A DNA stretch of 64,000 nucleotides, taken from the NCBI RefSeq assembly GCF_002078875.1, contig NC_034414.1:20548765-20612764 (forward strand), in the 5' to 3' direction. The stretch is from Numida meleagris. Lineage: Eukaryota; Chordata; Aves; Galliformes; Numididae. This document shows, in pieces, positions 51,751 to 64,000 of the stretch. Every line of letters begins with the position of its first letter. Within the stretch, counting starts at the first letter, position 1. Position numbers and translations under genes: made by a program. The notes beneath the pieces are model-generated. The model did no database searches and had not been told where the DNA came from. It saw nothing but the letters and a program-made list of their open reading frames with translations.

Positions 51751-53665
51751 ATAAAGAAATTGCACTTGTTAGTGTACTGTGCATTGTGTTTGCTTCTGCC
51801 TTGCTAGTCCAAATATGAACTTCTCCTGGTGCTGTCAGAGACATACAGGGTTGTCTGAACCAAGAGATGTCAGTAGTTTTTATCACCATAAAGTGCTACC
51901 GAATGATAGGATACACACCTGGCATACAGCCTGAAGGAGTCATAAATCTAAAGGGAATGGCAAGTGAAAGTAAATGTGAAATGCCAATAGCAGTTTCTGA
52001 CAGCATACTTAAGAAATCTAGAATCAAAGCATCAAAGACATTTCTGTCCTTAGGCAAGTCTGGTGTTTGTATCACTAGAAACGTCAATTTCCTGTGGAGG
52101 AGAAATTAGATTGTATGAAGCAGACTGAGGAACTAATCAACACGGTGATTCAATTGAACATTCAAAAGTGATGTCTCTGTTTCCTCTGTCACAAGCTAGC
52201 ATGTTTTCATATGGATATAGTTCAGTTGTGTTTCTAGAAACATGTTTTAACCAGTATTTTATATTGTGGCTGGAATTTTTAATATTGCTAATGTTTCTGC
52301 TGCTTTCTATAATCTGAAACAGATCAGGCTATGTTTGTACCTGGATGGGAGAACTCCAATTATGACCTTTCTGTTGCTAAATATGGATATAAATGTCTGA
52401 GAACGTGTCGTTCTTTTTTTTCCCATTAGTGAACAATTTTCCTGTATGGTGTAAGAAGCCCCTGTCTATCTAGAAGCGCAGATTCTCAGAGAAGACTTAA
52501 AATGGTTTTCCTTGAGATCCAACATTACTTTTCATAATAGGAGACAGATTTGAAATATACAATTTCCAACTAAATAAATATAAATATGTATTTTTTTCCT
52601 TCAGAACCTCTGTCTGAATTACTAGTGGTTAGTACTACCACAAAGTGCTATTACTACAACCATGTCAGTCATGGATCTGAACTTGAGTCTATGCAATAAA
52701 TGTTGTGTTTCAACTTGAAGTGGCTGTTTAATAGCAATAGTTGATCTTATATGTAACACAGATCTTTACACAAAATGCTTTGGGGAAATATAACTGTTAT
52801 GATTCAATTTCATGTGTATTAATAAACATTAAGAATGCATGGTCTTTTTATTCATATTTATAGCTATGTCAATGAAAAGAACCTAAAGGACCAAGATATT
52901 TTAGAGAGTAAGCAATGGGATAAATATTACTTCATAATAAGCTAATGAGTCAAACTCAAATATATAGCTACTGTTCTGTGACCTGCATGGGGTAGATGGG
53001 CTATTTTCATAATTTGGTGTCTATACCGCAGCAGAACACATGCTTTTCAGTGTTTGGGCTCTACTTTTGGCAGGCTTGAATTGCAGCTTGAATTTGCTTG
53101 TCAGCAGCTGAAATTTTTTTTATATATACCCATAGTAGATTCCTTCAAGTCCAAGAAAGTACTTGAAGTACTCCATATGTCTTCTATCAGGCTGCAGTTT
53201 GCCTGGCTGTCATTTAGTACATGTAGAGTTAGTTATTAAACTCTTGAATGCTTGTGCAAATCATTGGACTTTTCATTGGCTCTCAATGTCTAGGTGATTT
53301 TAAAAAAATAAGAAAAAAGTATTGCATGGTAGTTTGTGCTTCATATTTTTTTTCTTGATCTTTATCAGTAATGTTAATACTTCAATTGCAACTACATTCA
53401 TATTTTCTACTTGTACCAAAGTTCTGTTTCTGCTCCTCCTAAAAGTCTCTGGTGTGATACCTTTGATATTTTCTCATGGCTCTCAAGTTCCAAGCTTGTT
53501 CCAAATATATGCCCTTAGGTTTTTCTTGGATTCTTCTTATGAGATCTTTGAGCCAAAGGGTAGTTGGCAGGGTTTATTGGTCTTCTGCACTAATACTTAC
53601 ATCATTTGGTTTTCCAAATTGCTTTACTCCATTTCTTGGCACAATATAGTCTAGAATGTGTTACC

Positions 53666-53895
53666 TCAGCCCTTCAAACAAATGCATGAAGCATTACCAA
53701 CAGCAGATGATGTGGTAATAGCAGCCGGTTTGGCATCAGGAGTAGTAGCATCAGGAGCCTCAGCAGGGACACAGAATGCTTTTTGTGGCAGTACTCTCCT
53801 GCTGTGTCAGAAAGCCAGCCTGCTTTTAGCTTTCTTGTGTGAGGGAGGCTCTTCTGGTTTGATTAATTCTGTTTCAACTTCACTTTGTGTAAGTT
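53666..53895 (-). pseudogene. Possible coding remnant or exon, unidentified
   Basis: On the minus strand one frame is open for 28 codons from 53893 down to a TGA at 53807-53809. In the same frame it is open for another 46 codons to a TGA at 53666-53668. The first part is Glu/Lys/Pro-rich and polar (ends KAKSRLAF). The second has a PDATTPDAKPAA-type degenerate five-residue repeat. A pyrimidine-rich run followed by AAG lies just upstream (53896-53920), a possible though poor splice acceptor. An AATAAA lies on the same strand at 53573-53578. The opposite strand also has a 99-codon frame (53658-53957) with a matching Ala/Ser/Gly repeat, so the strand is not certain. I recognise no family. It may be a terminal exon, an old pseudogene or chance. 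Confidence 0.25.
53733..53762. repeat. Degenerate 15-bp tandem repeat, two units
   Basis: GCATCAGGAGTAGTA followed by GCATCAGGAGCCTCA. Eleven bases agree at the start of each unit. It lies inside the possible coding remnant and keeps the reading frame on both strands. Confidence 0.6.
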
Positions 53896-56515
53896 CTTAT
53901 TTAGAGAAAGAAGAGAATGAAAGCTATTTTTTCTGCCTTGCTTCAGTATATATTTGAGTTGCTATGCAGGTTTCTACCGTAGAAGTACTTAGTAAATGGT
54001 TCTCACGCAGTTCTCTATGCAGATCAACCACAGTAAATAAAAATATAACGTAGAGCAGTATAAAAACAGAAACTAGGGAAGAAAATAACAGTATAGAGTA
54101 TGTAGGTCATTCTTATACAAGAAAATATTACAGTGAATTTTCTAAGCCACTTGAAATAAAATAACCTAATAGCACTTTCGTAGTGAGATGTTCATGAATA
54201 GATGTCACCCAGGAGGTGTTTATTTGGTATTGACTTCACACTTTCACTCTTAATTTTACCGTATGTACTACATTTAGCAGTGACTGAGGTTCCTATGTGG
54301 ACAGCTACCATTTAAAAAATTTAAGACTCCAACTCAGCATCTTAGAAGAACTATCTTATTACAGGAAAATACTGATAAAGTATTTAGTTGGATCAAGTTC
54401 ATAAGATTCTGGATAATAATGAAGGCTTCTAAAGACAACTTGTAGTCCACCAATTTAGTTAAAAGAAAAAAAAAATGTATTGAGGACGATAAAATAAACT
54501 GATAAACTAAACCAAAGTATTGCATATGATTATTCATACAGTGTTATGAATTATTCATACAAGGATGCCTTTGCTCTTCTGCCAGATCTAGATATTTTAT
54601 CTGGAGTATTATTCAAAATAGTTTTCTACAGTTTTACTTCTATAAAATAAGTGCACTTTCACATTTGTTAGACCGTTCTGATCAAAGTGAGGAATTGCTG
54701 AAATATCTTCTATATATTGCCTCCCAGTTCAATCTTAAATATCTTCCATCTAAAATTAATCATGGATTCATAGCAAGAGTTGCCATGCAACTCAGAAAAC
54801 TAAGATTTAGCAATATTGTGGGAGTAAGGAGTTTTGAATGTATTTTAGAATCATTATTAATAAAATTGGAATAAAAGTCTGCCAATGATTTCCTATGAGT
54901 GTTTGGATTACCCTGCGGTGCTTCTATTACTAATAAAAAAGAAATTTCTTATGATTTAATTTGTTAGCAGAAGAAATTGGCTATGTAGAATATGCCAACA
55001 AATGTGAAAAATATGGAATTACAAATTTTTTACAGGGTCATTTCTTTCACTATTTTATGGTAGTGTTCCTTCATTCTAGCTCAGATATAAAGTGAATAAC
55101 GTGTCACCCAAGATCTTAGAATGACTTATAGAAGTTTTTTCTTATAATAAAAGTTTATTGTGAGGGAGAAAAAAAGATTTCTACCACCACTATAATTTCT
55201 AAAACATTACTGAAGTCCTAAAGGTGGTCTTGTTTTTCCTTACAACACAAAAATTAGGTTGCCACTTGTGTCTTGCAACATATCTGTAAATAACAGATTG
55301 GATCAATTATGTTAGTGTTTTGCTTCAGTACATTAAAATGAAGTGCAGCAGTAGGAATCATTTGTAGCAGAATGTGCTGTTTTGGTTTCTAAAACTGATA
55401 AGTAGAGAAGCATGAATTATTAAACAGTCGCCACTTTGATAGAAAGGCAAGCTATCAAGATTTACTTGGGCAATAAAAGAACTCTGTGACTAGTTTCATA
55501 TAATTACATTTGCCTAACAAAAAGGTACGTTTAAAGGTCAATTTAATAATGGAAATCTTATTTCGCGGGAAAGGAGCATCTTTGCTTTTTCTGTGTAGTT
55601 CTACTACCACATACACAGTAGAGTACTGAGTTTTGAATTAATTCTTTGCTATAAAGCCATCAACAAAAAAAATGAAAAGTTTTGGGAGGATGATATTGCA
55701 AAGACAACAAATATCAGAAGATCTTATAAAAGTCTCTGAACGTGTTCTTCCTACCCTTCCCTGTTTCCAGTTCATCAGAATACAAAAACCATTGGTGAGT
55801 ATTTAAGAAACTTATCTTTCTGCATAACTAGAACTAAAACAGAAAAGTTTTTTTGTAAAGACAGATGTTTTGACTCTAACTCAGTTCCTATGGTTACCAA
55901 ATTCTGTACCTACTGTACCAAACATATCGACTCTGAGTGTCTCAAAATTAGAGTGCTCGACTGAAAAGAAATAGCACAGAAACATGCCTAGGGGCAGATC
56001 TAGAGCTGCAATTTTAGGTAAATAACTTTTCACGGTTGACAAAATTAGCATAAAACTTTTAGGTACAGTAAGAAAGGCAAACAAGGATAACAAAAAACAT
56101 AAAACATTTCAGGGACTCTGTATCTGCTATATGATGTTCACTTTTTTCCTGTGTTTTCATTCTATAAAAAAGTAGAGTTTTATCTTGGGGAAGCAACAAA
56201 TGTCATGTTTACTGGATCTAAGACTACATGGATCAGTGAGGAAAATGTCCCTGCTTTTTGAAAAACTAGTAGAAGTCTCGTCTGCAATTTCATGTGCTTT
56301 CCCTAGGAAAGTAATTCTCTTTTCCCTACTCATTTATTAACGTCTTATTTTTTGGGAGCAGCAGGATTTCACCTAGTTTTCTGTGGGCTGTTTCCTTCAA
56401 CATTTTGTCTTTGTGCATATCCCCGCTACTGATGTCACTTTCTGGAAATAATTTGTTGCTTAATTTCTCATGCTTAAGAATAAATTCTTCCTTTTCTTAT
56501 CTAATCTCTGTATAC

Positions 56516-56553
56516 TTTTTTTTTCTTTTTCTTTTTTTTTTTTTTTTTTTTTT
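56516..56553. repeat. Interrupted poly-T tract
   Basis: About 38 bases of T with two single C interruptions. The longest homopolymer-type tract in the window. On the minus strand it would be a long poly-A, but the DNA beyond it shows no retroposed body that I recognise. Confidence 0.9.
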
Positions 56554-56674
56554 GCATAGGGGTCATTTCATTTGTTGTAAGATATTCTTGGTCAACCTTT
56601 AATAATAGCTCTCTTTTCTATATTAGCATCTCTAAAGTTTTCATTTGGAGCTATCATTGCTTTCCCTTACTCCA

Positions 56675-56692
56675 TTTTTTTTTTTTTTTTTT
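56675..56692. repeat. poly-T tract (T18)
   Basis: Uninterrupted T run about 120 bases from the longer T tract. Confidence 0.9.
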
Positions 56693-58042
56693 AAGTCTGT
56701 GCACAAGACTTTAAGTTCCTTTTTGCTTTACTTATATATCAAGACTCTGAAGTTCCCCAAAGAAAAGAATACAAAGAAATTAATATCAGAGACAGTCAGA
56801 ACTGCTACAGTACTTTCACAGCAGATATACTGCAAACAGACTTGTTAGTAATGACAGACCGACTTCTCTTTGTGATGGACTTTCATACTTTCAGTATTTA
56901 CATCAGCTGTCTGCAATTCTTCCAAAACAAATTTAAAATATTTACAAGACTGAGTATTTTACATTTACTGCCACCTTGTAACAATGTTGATCTTGGATGT
57001 GGGTGCTTGTCTTGATTTTAGGAACAGTTGCTTTGAGTGTAATAAAATGAAAGAAAAAATCATAGAAGAGTACAGAGTAAACTAATATGTTTCTGAAGAA
57101 AAATATCTTTGCTCCCACAGTGTAATAAAGGGCCCAACATAACTCCCACTGGTTAAGCATTTAGAAAGTCTTATTGTAGAGATAAATTGATGGGCAAGGG
57201 ATGAAGGAGGGATTCCTTATGAAAGCAGATCTCTTCCAATAAGTAATGAACATGAGATGCAATATACAAAGGATGCTAATATTCCTTCTTGATGTAGTTG
57301 AACATTCGCTAAATTGCATATGATGTTTAGTTATCATACTGGTAGATTTTTCTTATTGTTGTTACTACTAGTGCTAGTCTATTTACATACTAATGGTAAG
57401 ATCTTTACCCATGAAATGTCTGCTAGTCAGACCTACAGGTCAGCTCTGCGCTGCTGTCCATATACAAAACACACAAACTATGAAGCAGAGAATGTTTCAT
57501 AAAACAAGCCCTTTAGAACTTGGAGAACTTTGTACAAAAGCTTCTTTGGTCTAAACCTTGACAATTAAGGCGCTGGTTGCCCCTCATTTCTTTAGAAATA
57601 TAGGAGTAAAGGCTTCTCTGTACGGAATCACACCTAATTATTAATTTCCATTTATTGATAGTTTTCAGTATTGTGAATCCCTACATCTTCTGGAAAGTAA
57701 AACTTTCTACCACACCTGAACAATTGAGCTGAATAAGTACAAACTCTTTCCCTCCCTTAATGTTGCATATATAGGCCCAGTGAGAAATAAATCACTGCAA
57801 ACAGGCAACTGCTAGAATAAACCTTGTGACCTTCAATAATTCAATGTATATAACAGTAGTACTTGTTCATTTACACTACTTTTAATTAGTATAACATCAT
57901 AAGAGATAGTAGATACAGAATTAAACATTTTTGTGTTGAAATCACTGGATTATTATTCATTTGTTACAGGCACTTGTATGGTTTTATGATGGTTTTATTT
58001 TATTTTTTTGAGTTTATTCCAAATGGTTTTTTTGTTCTCAGA

Positions 58043-58081
58043 GGGGAAGTGGCAATAGCTTTCAAGAGCTATTGCTTCCCC
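58043..58081. other. Bulged hairpin, 15 paired bases
   Basis: GGGGAA (58043-58048) pairs with TTCCCC (58076-58081), and GCAATAGCT (58052-58060) pairs perfectly with AGCTATTGC (58067-58075). There is a three-base bulge and the six-base loop TTCAAG. It is shorter than usual microRNA precursors. No function assigned. Confidence 0.75.
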
Positions 58082-59056
58082 AGCTTGATTTGTCAATCTA
58101 CCTTCTCAGCATACACTTGAATGTCTTATAAAGAGGCAGTAATAAAAAATATGTGGTTAAAAAAAAAATCAAACAAACAACTAATATGCTTTATTACTCT
58201 AGAATTGAGTAAAACAAATACCCTTTCTGGAAGTTTGTAGTCATGTAGATCTTACAATTCATTTTACCCTCTAGTGTCAATGAAAACTGAATTGTAACAA
58301 GTACGATGTCACACATTTTATTCTACTATATTCAGCATATCCTTAAAATACAAAACTGCAATAAGAGTGTTTTAAGAACAAAGTCTAAAATTTTTCCTAG
58401 CACTACTTGAACAATAAAAGCAGAATACGCATCAGAATTGCGACTTATAAGTTAGCATATAAACGCATAGTGGTGTTTGCCTCAATTTGGCCAAATCTGA
58501 AACTATGAAGAAACTTATACAATTTCTTAATTCCAGGAAAAAGACAAGATGGAATAAATTAGCTTATGCAAATAGAATCTATATAAACACAGAAAATAGA
58601 GCCCTTATTGCTAAATTATAAAAGTTAATATTTCTGCCAGCTTATATTGAGACAGCAGATAAGTGGGTAAAATTCTCAAATTTGATTTATGACAACAATT
58701 CAATCCTTACTCTGAAGTAAATAGAGTCGTCTTTTAATACTTGATATCCTAACCACTGAGCTTTGAAATATGTGTACGTCTGCCTAACTCCTGACCACCT
58801 CCTAAGAAACATTCCCTACTGAGCTGACATAATTTTGTCAGAGCTCTTAAGGACTTTTCTTGCTGTATTAACATTTTTCTTATCTTCATTCTCTATGAAA
58901 GTGTCTGGTGGTTAAAAAAAACAAAAACAAAAACAACTACGTTATTTCATGCCATCTCAAAATCATTTTGGGATAACTACATCTTAATGGAAAAAAAAAT
59001 CAGTTAATAATATAAGATAAAATGTAATAGATAATAGGGTAAAGCTGTATAATTGG

Positions 59057-59135
59057 CTGCTAACAAAATACTTAAGTATAATGAAAGTTCATATCTGCTA
59101 ACAAAATACTTAAGTATAATGAAAGTTCATATCTG
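59057..59135. repeat. Perfect 38-bp tandem duplication
   Basis: The 38-base unit beginning GCTAACAAAATACTTAAG occurs at 59059-59096 and again at 59097-59134 with no mismatch. Identity extends two bases left and one base right of the two units. The absence of any difference implies a recent event or an assembly artefact. It is unique sequence, not a microsatellite. Confidence 0.95.
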
Positions 59136-62030
59136 AATCTCAGGAGTTTATTAGATTATTAACAATTTATTATAGTCTGTAGCCATTCAAACTAATTTTT
59201 GAAGTATTTGCTTCTTGAAGCCAATCAGAATAATGGAATGATTTTCATTTTTGTCTAATAAAACTTTCATTGCATTTCATACATTCATACTTTTATGAAG
59301 GTGGCCTCTTATCTATGATTTTTACAACTCATGATGTATTATAGAGCTGTAAAGAAAAAAAATATTTGAGTTTTGTTGATATTCCTTTTATTGGTGCTGA
59401 TAAATGTAAAAACTTTTAAAAACAGGAATGATTTTATGAATAATTTTGTTTTTAATAAGGTTTTTTTTTCACTAACAATTAATTTGAATGAATGCTTCGC
59501 CCCAGGTTTTAGCTTAAGAAAGTGCTCTTGTATTACTACTAACATACAGATTTAAAGCACTGATTAAACCTGTACTTAAATCATGGTGTTAACTTAAGTA
59601 TTTGTTATGAGCTAGAATGCAGAATTAGTTGAAACAGAGAGCTTTTCCAAACCACATATAGAATCTTCTACGTAATTACAAGTTCAACAAAGTAAAATAT
59701 GCTTTTTATTAATATCTCAAGTAAATTTCAGAAAATCATCAGAAAAGTATAGCATAATCAGTGAAAAACAGAAAATGCTAGAATCAAAATCCTCATTTCT
59801 CCTACTTGCTAAAATGAAGATGGTTGGATAGGTTAAAAAAAAAAAAAGTGCTACAACTAACACGCCAAAGCTGTTTTCCACTGTCCTGTCTATCTGTCTA
59901 TGTATGTACTAACACTAGATAGGAGAAAGTAGTCAGACTCATGTTTCTAGGTCATTTCAAATGAGCAGGTTTGACTAAATCTTTCTTGCAATAGTTTTAA
60001 TAATTTCACAGTGATGATGTATCAATTAGAATTAATACACCTTCAAAGTAGAAACTGCTGAAACTTCTATCCTCGGGAAGTAAATGCATGAATCAGTAAT
60101 TACAAAGCATTGCTCAGCTCCTTCATTTACTTTCATCTTGTGAAGAGATTAATAGCCATCCTTGGGACACCAGCTGCTTTCTATTTATTGCAGAAATGCT
60201 ACAGGGCTGGCAGTCCTGCTAGAGGACTAAAGGCAAGTCAAGATATGAAGAACCAGCAGCACCTTTGGAGTCAGAGAGGGGGAGGAAAAACAAGTGCTAT
60301 TTTGCACATCTGATTCTTCCAAGTGCTCCCTCCACTCCCTATTTGGAGAGAGATTTCCTTTTATGCTCCTCAGCTTAGCTGGTTACCTAAACCTAAGGTC
60401 AATAGAATGTGTTATTTCAAAGAACTGCAAATTCATTTCATTTGAATCTTTCTTCCCTTACTCCTCTGTAACAGCCCAACAAACTTCAAGGCCATCTTTC
60501 AGCTAAAATTATTGTAATAATTGTCATGTGAGTCATAGAATTTCATTTGGAAGAACCATTTTCCATTTCACATCTCTGCTGCCTATAACACTCCATCAGA
60601 ATCACGCAACTTTAAATAGAATTTTAGCTTTAAACACAGTGTATTCTTCCAAGTTCAGAGGTGCAAGCTATGACAACGTATTTTTGTTTTCTGTTCAGTG
60701 TCTCCTCACAGTCAGAAATACACTGTAAACTAAAGTAAAATATTTTTAATGTTTTGTTTCTTTTTGTCCTTTTATTTTCAAATGTGAATATCTTGGATAA
60801 TACAAGTAATCAAGGTACAGTTTAGTTTGTTTTCCCCATACCATTAAAAAGGCATGTGAAAATTTCCTCTTTTTTTGTCTTAATAGCACTTAGATTTTAA
60901 CTCTGTTCTCAATCATTGGCAGCAAAAGTGCTAGCATTAGACTCAATGACTATAAAACGTTGTAAAAAAAAAAAATAATCATATTTCCAAAGTATTGAAA
61001 CTATTAATGGCTTACAGATGATGCTAAAAACATAGGCACTAGATTAAAACATTTCCATTTCCATTTACATGTGGAAAAAAATCACCCAGGGCTTTGATAT
61101 GCTTTAGATTTTAATACTGAGATTTCTATATTTATATTCAGATACTTGCACAACATTTGGACATACTTCCAAACTTCCCAGTCAGTATTGTTTAGTTGCT
61201 GTTCTGCTGCTGAGACTCATCACCATGTAATTTAACAAAGTACTTATTTTGTATTTCTGTAAATGGTTGCAATGTATCTTCTGAAGTTCACCTATCTCAA
61301 TATTTTAGTTCATTATTGGTAAAAATAATGGAAATGATGTACAACTAATGTTCACAAGATATTATTTTAACATTCAGAGTGTAAGTATTCAGAGGTGAAA
61401 ACTACATAACGTTATTCCAGTCATGGCATGAAAAAAATGCTTATGTGCATATGTGAAAATAGTTGTCTGTTACTTCAGCTGAAACAGAATAATTTTCAAA
61501 ATTTGATCACTAAATATTTTTTGCAAGCTGCTTACAGTGCAAATTACTTGCAGAATTTGTCTGGAAAGTTAAAATATGTGGTTTGTTTCATGGGATGTGA
61601 AATCATAGTAATTAGCAGTTTAGGTTTATGTTTTGTCAATCCTTTCTCTGTTCTAAAAAAAATATTCCTTATTTTTTAATTTATTTTTAGAGGTCTTTCG
61701 GTGAAAACTGAAAACAGATAAAGTGTTTCAGAATTATATCAGAAGGAAGTTATAGGAAAAATTATAATCCTGACAAGACTGAAAAAGAAATAAGTGTCCC
61801 TCTTGCAATGCAGAAACATTGAAACTAGCTTCGTGCTAACCTGTATTCTGGGCAACAAAGCAGGACAGGGCCAGATTGAGTCTATCCATTCTTGTAGTTG
61901 AACAGGGAGCTGTGCTTTAAGGTGGTTATTTACCAAGATAATATACCCTATTCTTCAGTACTGATGGACTTAAACGCATGTTAAGTCTAAGATACTTGCA
62001 TAGAGTTTCATTACAAATGCTTCTATGGTT
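59136..62030. other. Unique AT-rich DNA, no gene recognised
   Basis: No exon or transposon recognised. The stretch 60060-60290 is GC-richer than average and non-repetitive. It has open frames of 67 and 70 codons on the plus strand without recognisable domains, and may be regulatory. Confidence 0.5.
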
Positions 62031-62135
62031 CATAGAATCACAGAACAATTCAATTCGGAAGGGATCTCAATAGGCCTCTGATCCAACTTCCTGTTCAAAA
62101 CAGGGTGGATTATGAGGTTGGCCCCTGGATTTGAA
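62031..62135 (-). mobile_element. CR1 LINE 3' end (copy 6, minus strand)
   Basis: Begins with CATAGAAT CACAGAA, the reverse complement of the CR1 octamer tail. It continues with GGAAGGGATCTCAATAGG, TGATCCAACTTCCTG and CAAAACAGGGTGGATTATGAGG, the usual order of a reversed CR1 3' end. It is the only minus-strand CR1 in the window. Strongly diverged, with no coding potential left. The right edge is approximate. Confidence 0.82.
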
Positions 62136-64000
62136 GGAGTTGTGTCAACACAATCTGCTGTACCAGGCTTTTGGAGAAAAGTAATTTGATTTCATGTTCA
62201 CTTGAAATAGAAGTAGACACCAAGAATGATGGAAGGCTATAAAAAAATAATAATTGTGGCAATAATTAATATATGCAGTTTATTAAGATCTGTCTTATTG
62301 GCTTGTTTCAAAAATGCAACATGATTAAATATTAAATGTGTTTCAGGAATAGAATTTTAACAGTATGTCTGAAAGAAAATATAGTAAATTTCAGAATTTT
62401 ATTTGGGTTTAAGATTTCCAAGTGAGTGCTGAATGCTAATGGTTTGATCTCCATAAATTAACAAGAGGTCTTCTGGGATTTCCAGAGGTCAAATAGAGTG
62501 GTGAAAAAAAAAGCATTTCATTAGATAATTTTCCTTTAAATATGCACTGATGATATCTCTTCTTTCATCTCAACTGGCAAACAGCCATATTGTGAAAGAT
62601 AATGTAATAAGAGCTTAAAATGAAATCCTCCAAAATTAGTCAGATGGGAATAGCGAAGGTTTGCAAGTTTTATTTCTTTTCTGTAGATGATTCTTTCTTC
62701 AGCCTGTGCTACTGTGAAAATTCTTTTTAGTTGAAATGTGTTTTTGTGGAATTATGACTTTTAGGGACTCGCATATGATCACCTATGAATTCAACAACAC
62801 TTTACAAACACTCCTCTCTCTCCCATCATTGTATATAAAATCGTTTCCATAAAGCAGTATAGTAGATAGAGGATATCTGAATTATATCTGTTTTTTCTGC
62901 TTAAGAATAATCACATCATAAAATGTAACGTAGCTTTTGTTTATGTCTTTTAAATGACTCTTAGCTGTGACAGGAAGCTTAGTAATAAGAGACTAATTTT
63001 GTTTCATGTGTTCTGGTCATACACAATTGACTAGAGGCACAGTATAATCTCATTAGCCTTCTTCATGCCAAGAGTTTTCTCTTCTTGTGTTGATGACTTC
63101 CAGCATGTTTCATGTAAGTTTTTTCTTTTATCTACTATTCTTCTTTCTTGGAAATAAAAAGACAATCTGTCACTGGAAATGAGATAATTATGTATAATTT
63201 TGTTTTTATCATTATCCAAATTACATTACAGTACATCCCTGGGCAATACAAGTACTTAAGTTGTGTCAATAGTATTGCAATGGACTTTCCTGGGTGAAGC
63301 CTATATATATTTTTCATTTTCATTATGATTAATTAAGCACTGCAGTCTAATGGTTAAACAAGGGAAACTAGAGATACAAGGCTTCTGCTTTCTGTTAAAA
63401 CCACAAATCAGCAAGTAACTGATTTCATACGCTTAGATTTTTTGCTTCTCTTGACATGCCTGGGAAAAATTTCATGATTTCATCTCCTATTATTCACAAC
63501 CATTCAAATATTTTATAAAAAGCTGTTTCTATGAACGGAATGAACTAACTGTAGTTACTTGTGAGTAATATTCTTTAGTTGTCTTTGACAACTTCATAAT
63601 AGCATAACGGAAGGCTTCATTAGCACATCTAATACTAAGGAGATATACGAGGCTCAGGAGAATACCTAAAGAATTACTTTTGTTATGCTCTAAAACCTTT
63701 GAAGCCATCTCCGTCTGTAGCCACAGGGACTCTGGTATCATCCCATGCTTCTACTTCAAAACCTTCTGATATAATCATGGGGTCTGTTACAATTTCATGA
63801 TTGTATGTCTTATATACAGGGATAATTTAGAAGAGAAGCAGTAAGTATAAACAGTGATATATGTGTGTACACTTAAACGTTGCATCTCTTTATATGGTTA
63901 TGTAGATCTTTCTGTAGAATATTAAATATGTTTATGTTTTACATACTTAATGCTTTTGCAACTACACTTTCATTAACACCTATCTAAACTTGTTTGATTT
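62136..64000. other. Unique AT-rich DNA, no gene recognised
   Basis: The final 1.9 kb shows no gene, RNA or transposon that I can support. Open frames of 62-70 codons on the minus strand have no domain. Confidence 0.55.

Larger units (their letters stand above)
37135..53665. other. Unique AT-rich DNA, no gene recognised
   Basis: About 16.5 kb with no recognisable exon, RNA gene or transposon. It contains element-like stretches (37840-38060, 47420-47640), microsatellites at 39028-39041, 43252-43269, 44425-44454 and 49800-49820, T-tracts at 45096-45123 and 45519-45533, and an A10/T13 inverted homopolymer pair at 41854-41878. Open frames up to 112 codons (48695-49033 minus, 53322-53654 plus) have no domain and lie in low-GC DNA. 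The stretches 45400-45500 and 46380-46530 are also non-repetitive and may hold regulatory sequence. Confidence 0.55.
53896..59056. other. Unique AT-rich DNA, no gene recognised
   Basis: About 5 kb without recognisable gene or transposon. It contains long T tracts (56516-56553, 56675-56692) and a bulged hairpin (58043-58081). Confidence 0.55.

Noticed and set aside
53322..53654. Plus-strand frame of 110 codons, hydrophobic
   Set aside because: Phe/Leu/Ile-rich because the DNA is T-rich. It mimics membrane segments but has no family signature.
1..64000. tRNA, snRNA, rRNA genes and CRISPR arrays
   Set aside because: No TTCGA-type tRNA arm with matching acceptor, no U-snRNA core and no regularly spaced direct repeats were seen on either strand.

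Overview
The window looks like AT-rich bird nuclear DNA. The evidence is a set of CR1-type LINE fragments ending in the avian octamer tail (ATTCTATG / ATTCTGTG repeats) and two LTRs that resemble endogenous retrovirus LTRs common in birds. A galliform such as chicken would fit, but the sequence read by eye does not fix the species. There are no bacterial-style genes, operons, rRNA genes, recognisable tRNA genes or CRISPR arrays.

I find no convincing intact host protein-coding gene and no CpG-island-like promoter. The window is best described as a gene desert or the inside of a very large intron. Nearly all open frames of 60-110 codons are what chance allows in DNA this poor in G and C. One exception deserves a look: a locally GC-richer patch around 53,670-53,900 has coding-like composition on the minus strand, with one in-frame stop. 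I could not assign it to a family.

Layout. 1-543: the 3' end of a CR1 (plus strand), cut by the window edge. 544-8,535: unique AT-rich sequence with two stretches that look like conserved non-coding elements. 8,536-8,690: CR1 3' end. 10,704-11,211: solo LTR on the minus strand. 11,960-12,054: internal CR1 fragment. 12,055-28,457: unique sequence with simple repeats, hairpins and one element-like stretch. 28,458-29,158: short internal remnant plus LTR of another endogenous retrovirus on the plus strand. 33,385-33,745: strongly diverged but CpG-rich CR1 fragment. 36,577-37,134: the best preserved CR1, with its reverse transcriptase C-terminal reading frame unbroken. 37,840-38,060 and 47,420-47,640: homeodomain-site-rich, element-like stretches. 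59,057-59,135: a perfect 38-bp tandem duplication. 62,031-62,135: CR1 3' end on the minus strand.

No genes work together here. The biology is the insertion and decay of retroelements in a gene-poor region, possibly mixed with distal enhancers of genes outside the window. I saw no clear sign of an undescribed multi-gene system. The conserved-element calls are impressions from base composition and motif content and need a cross-species alignment.
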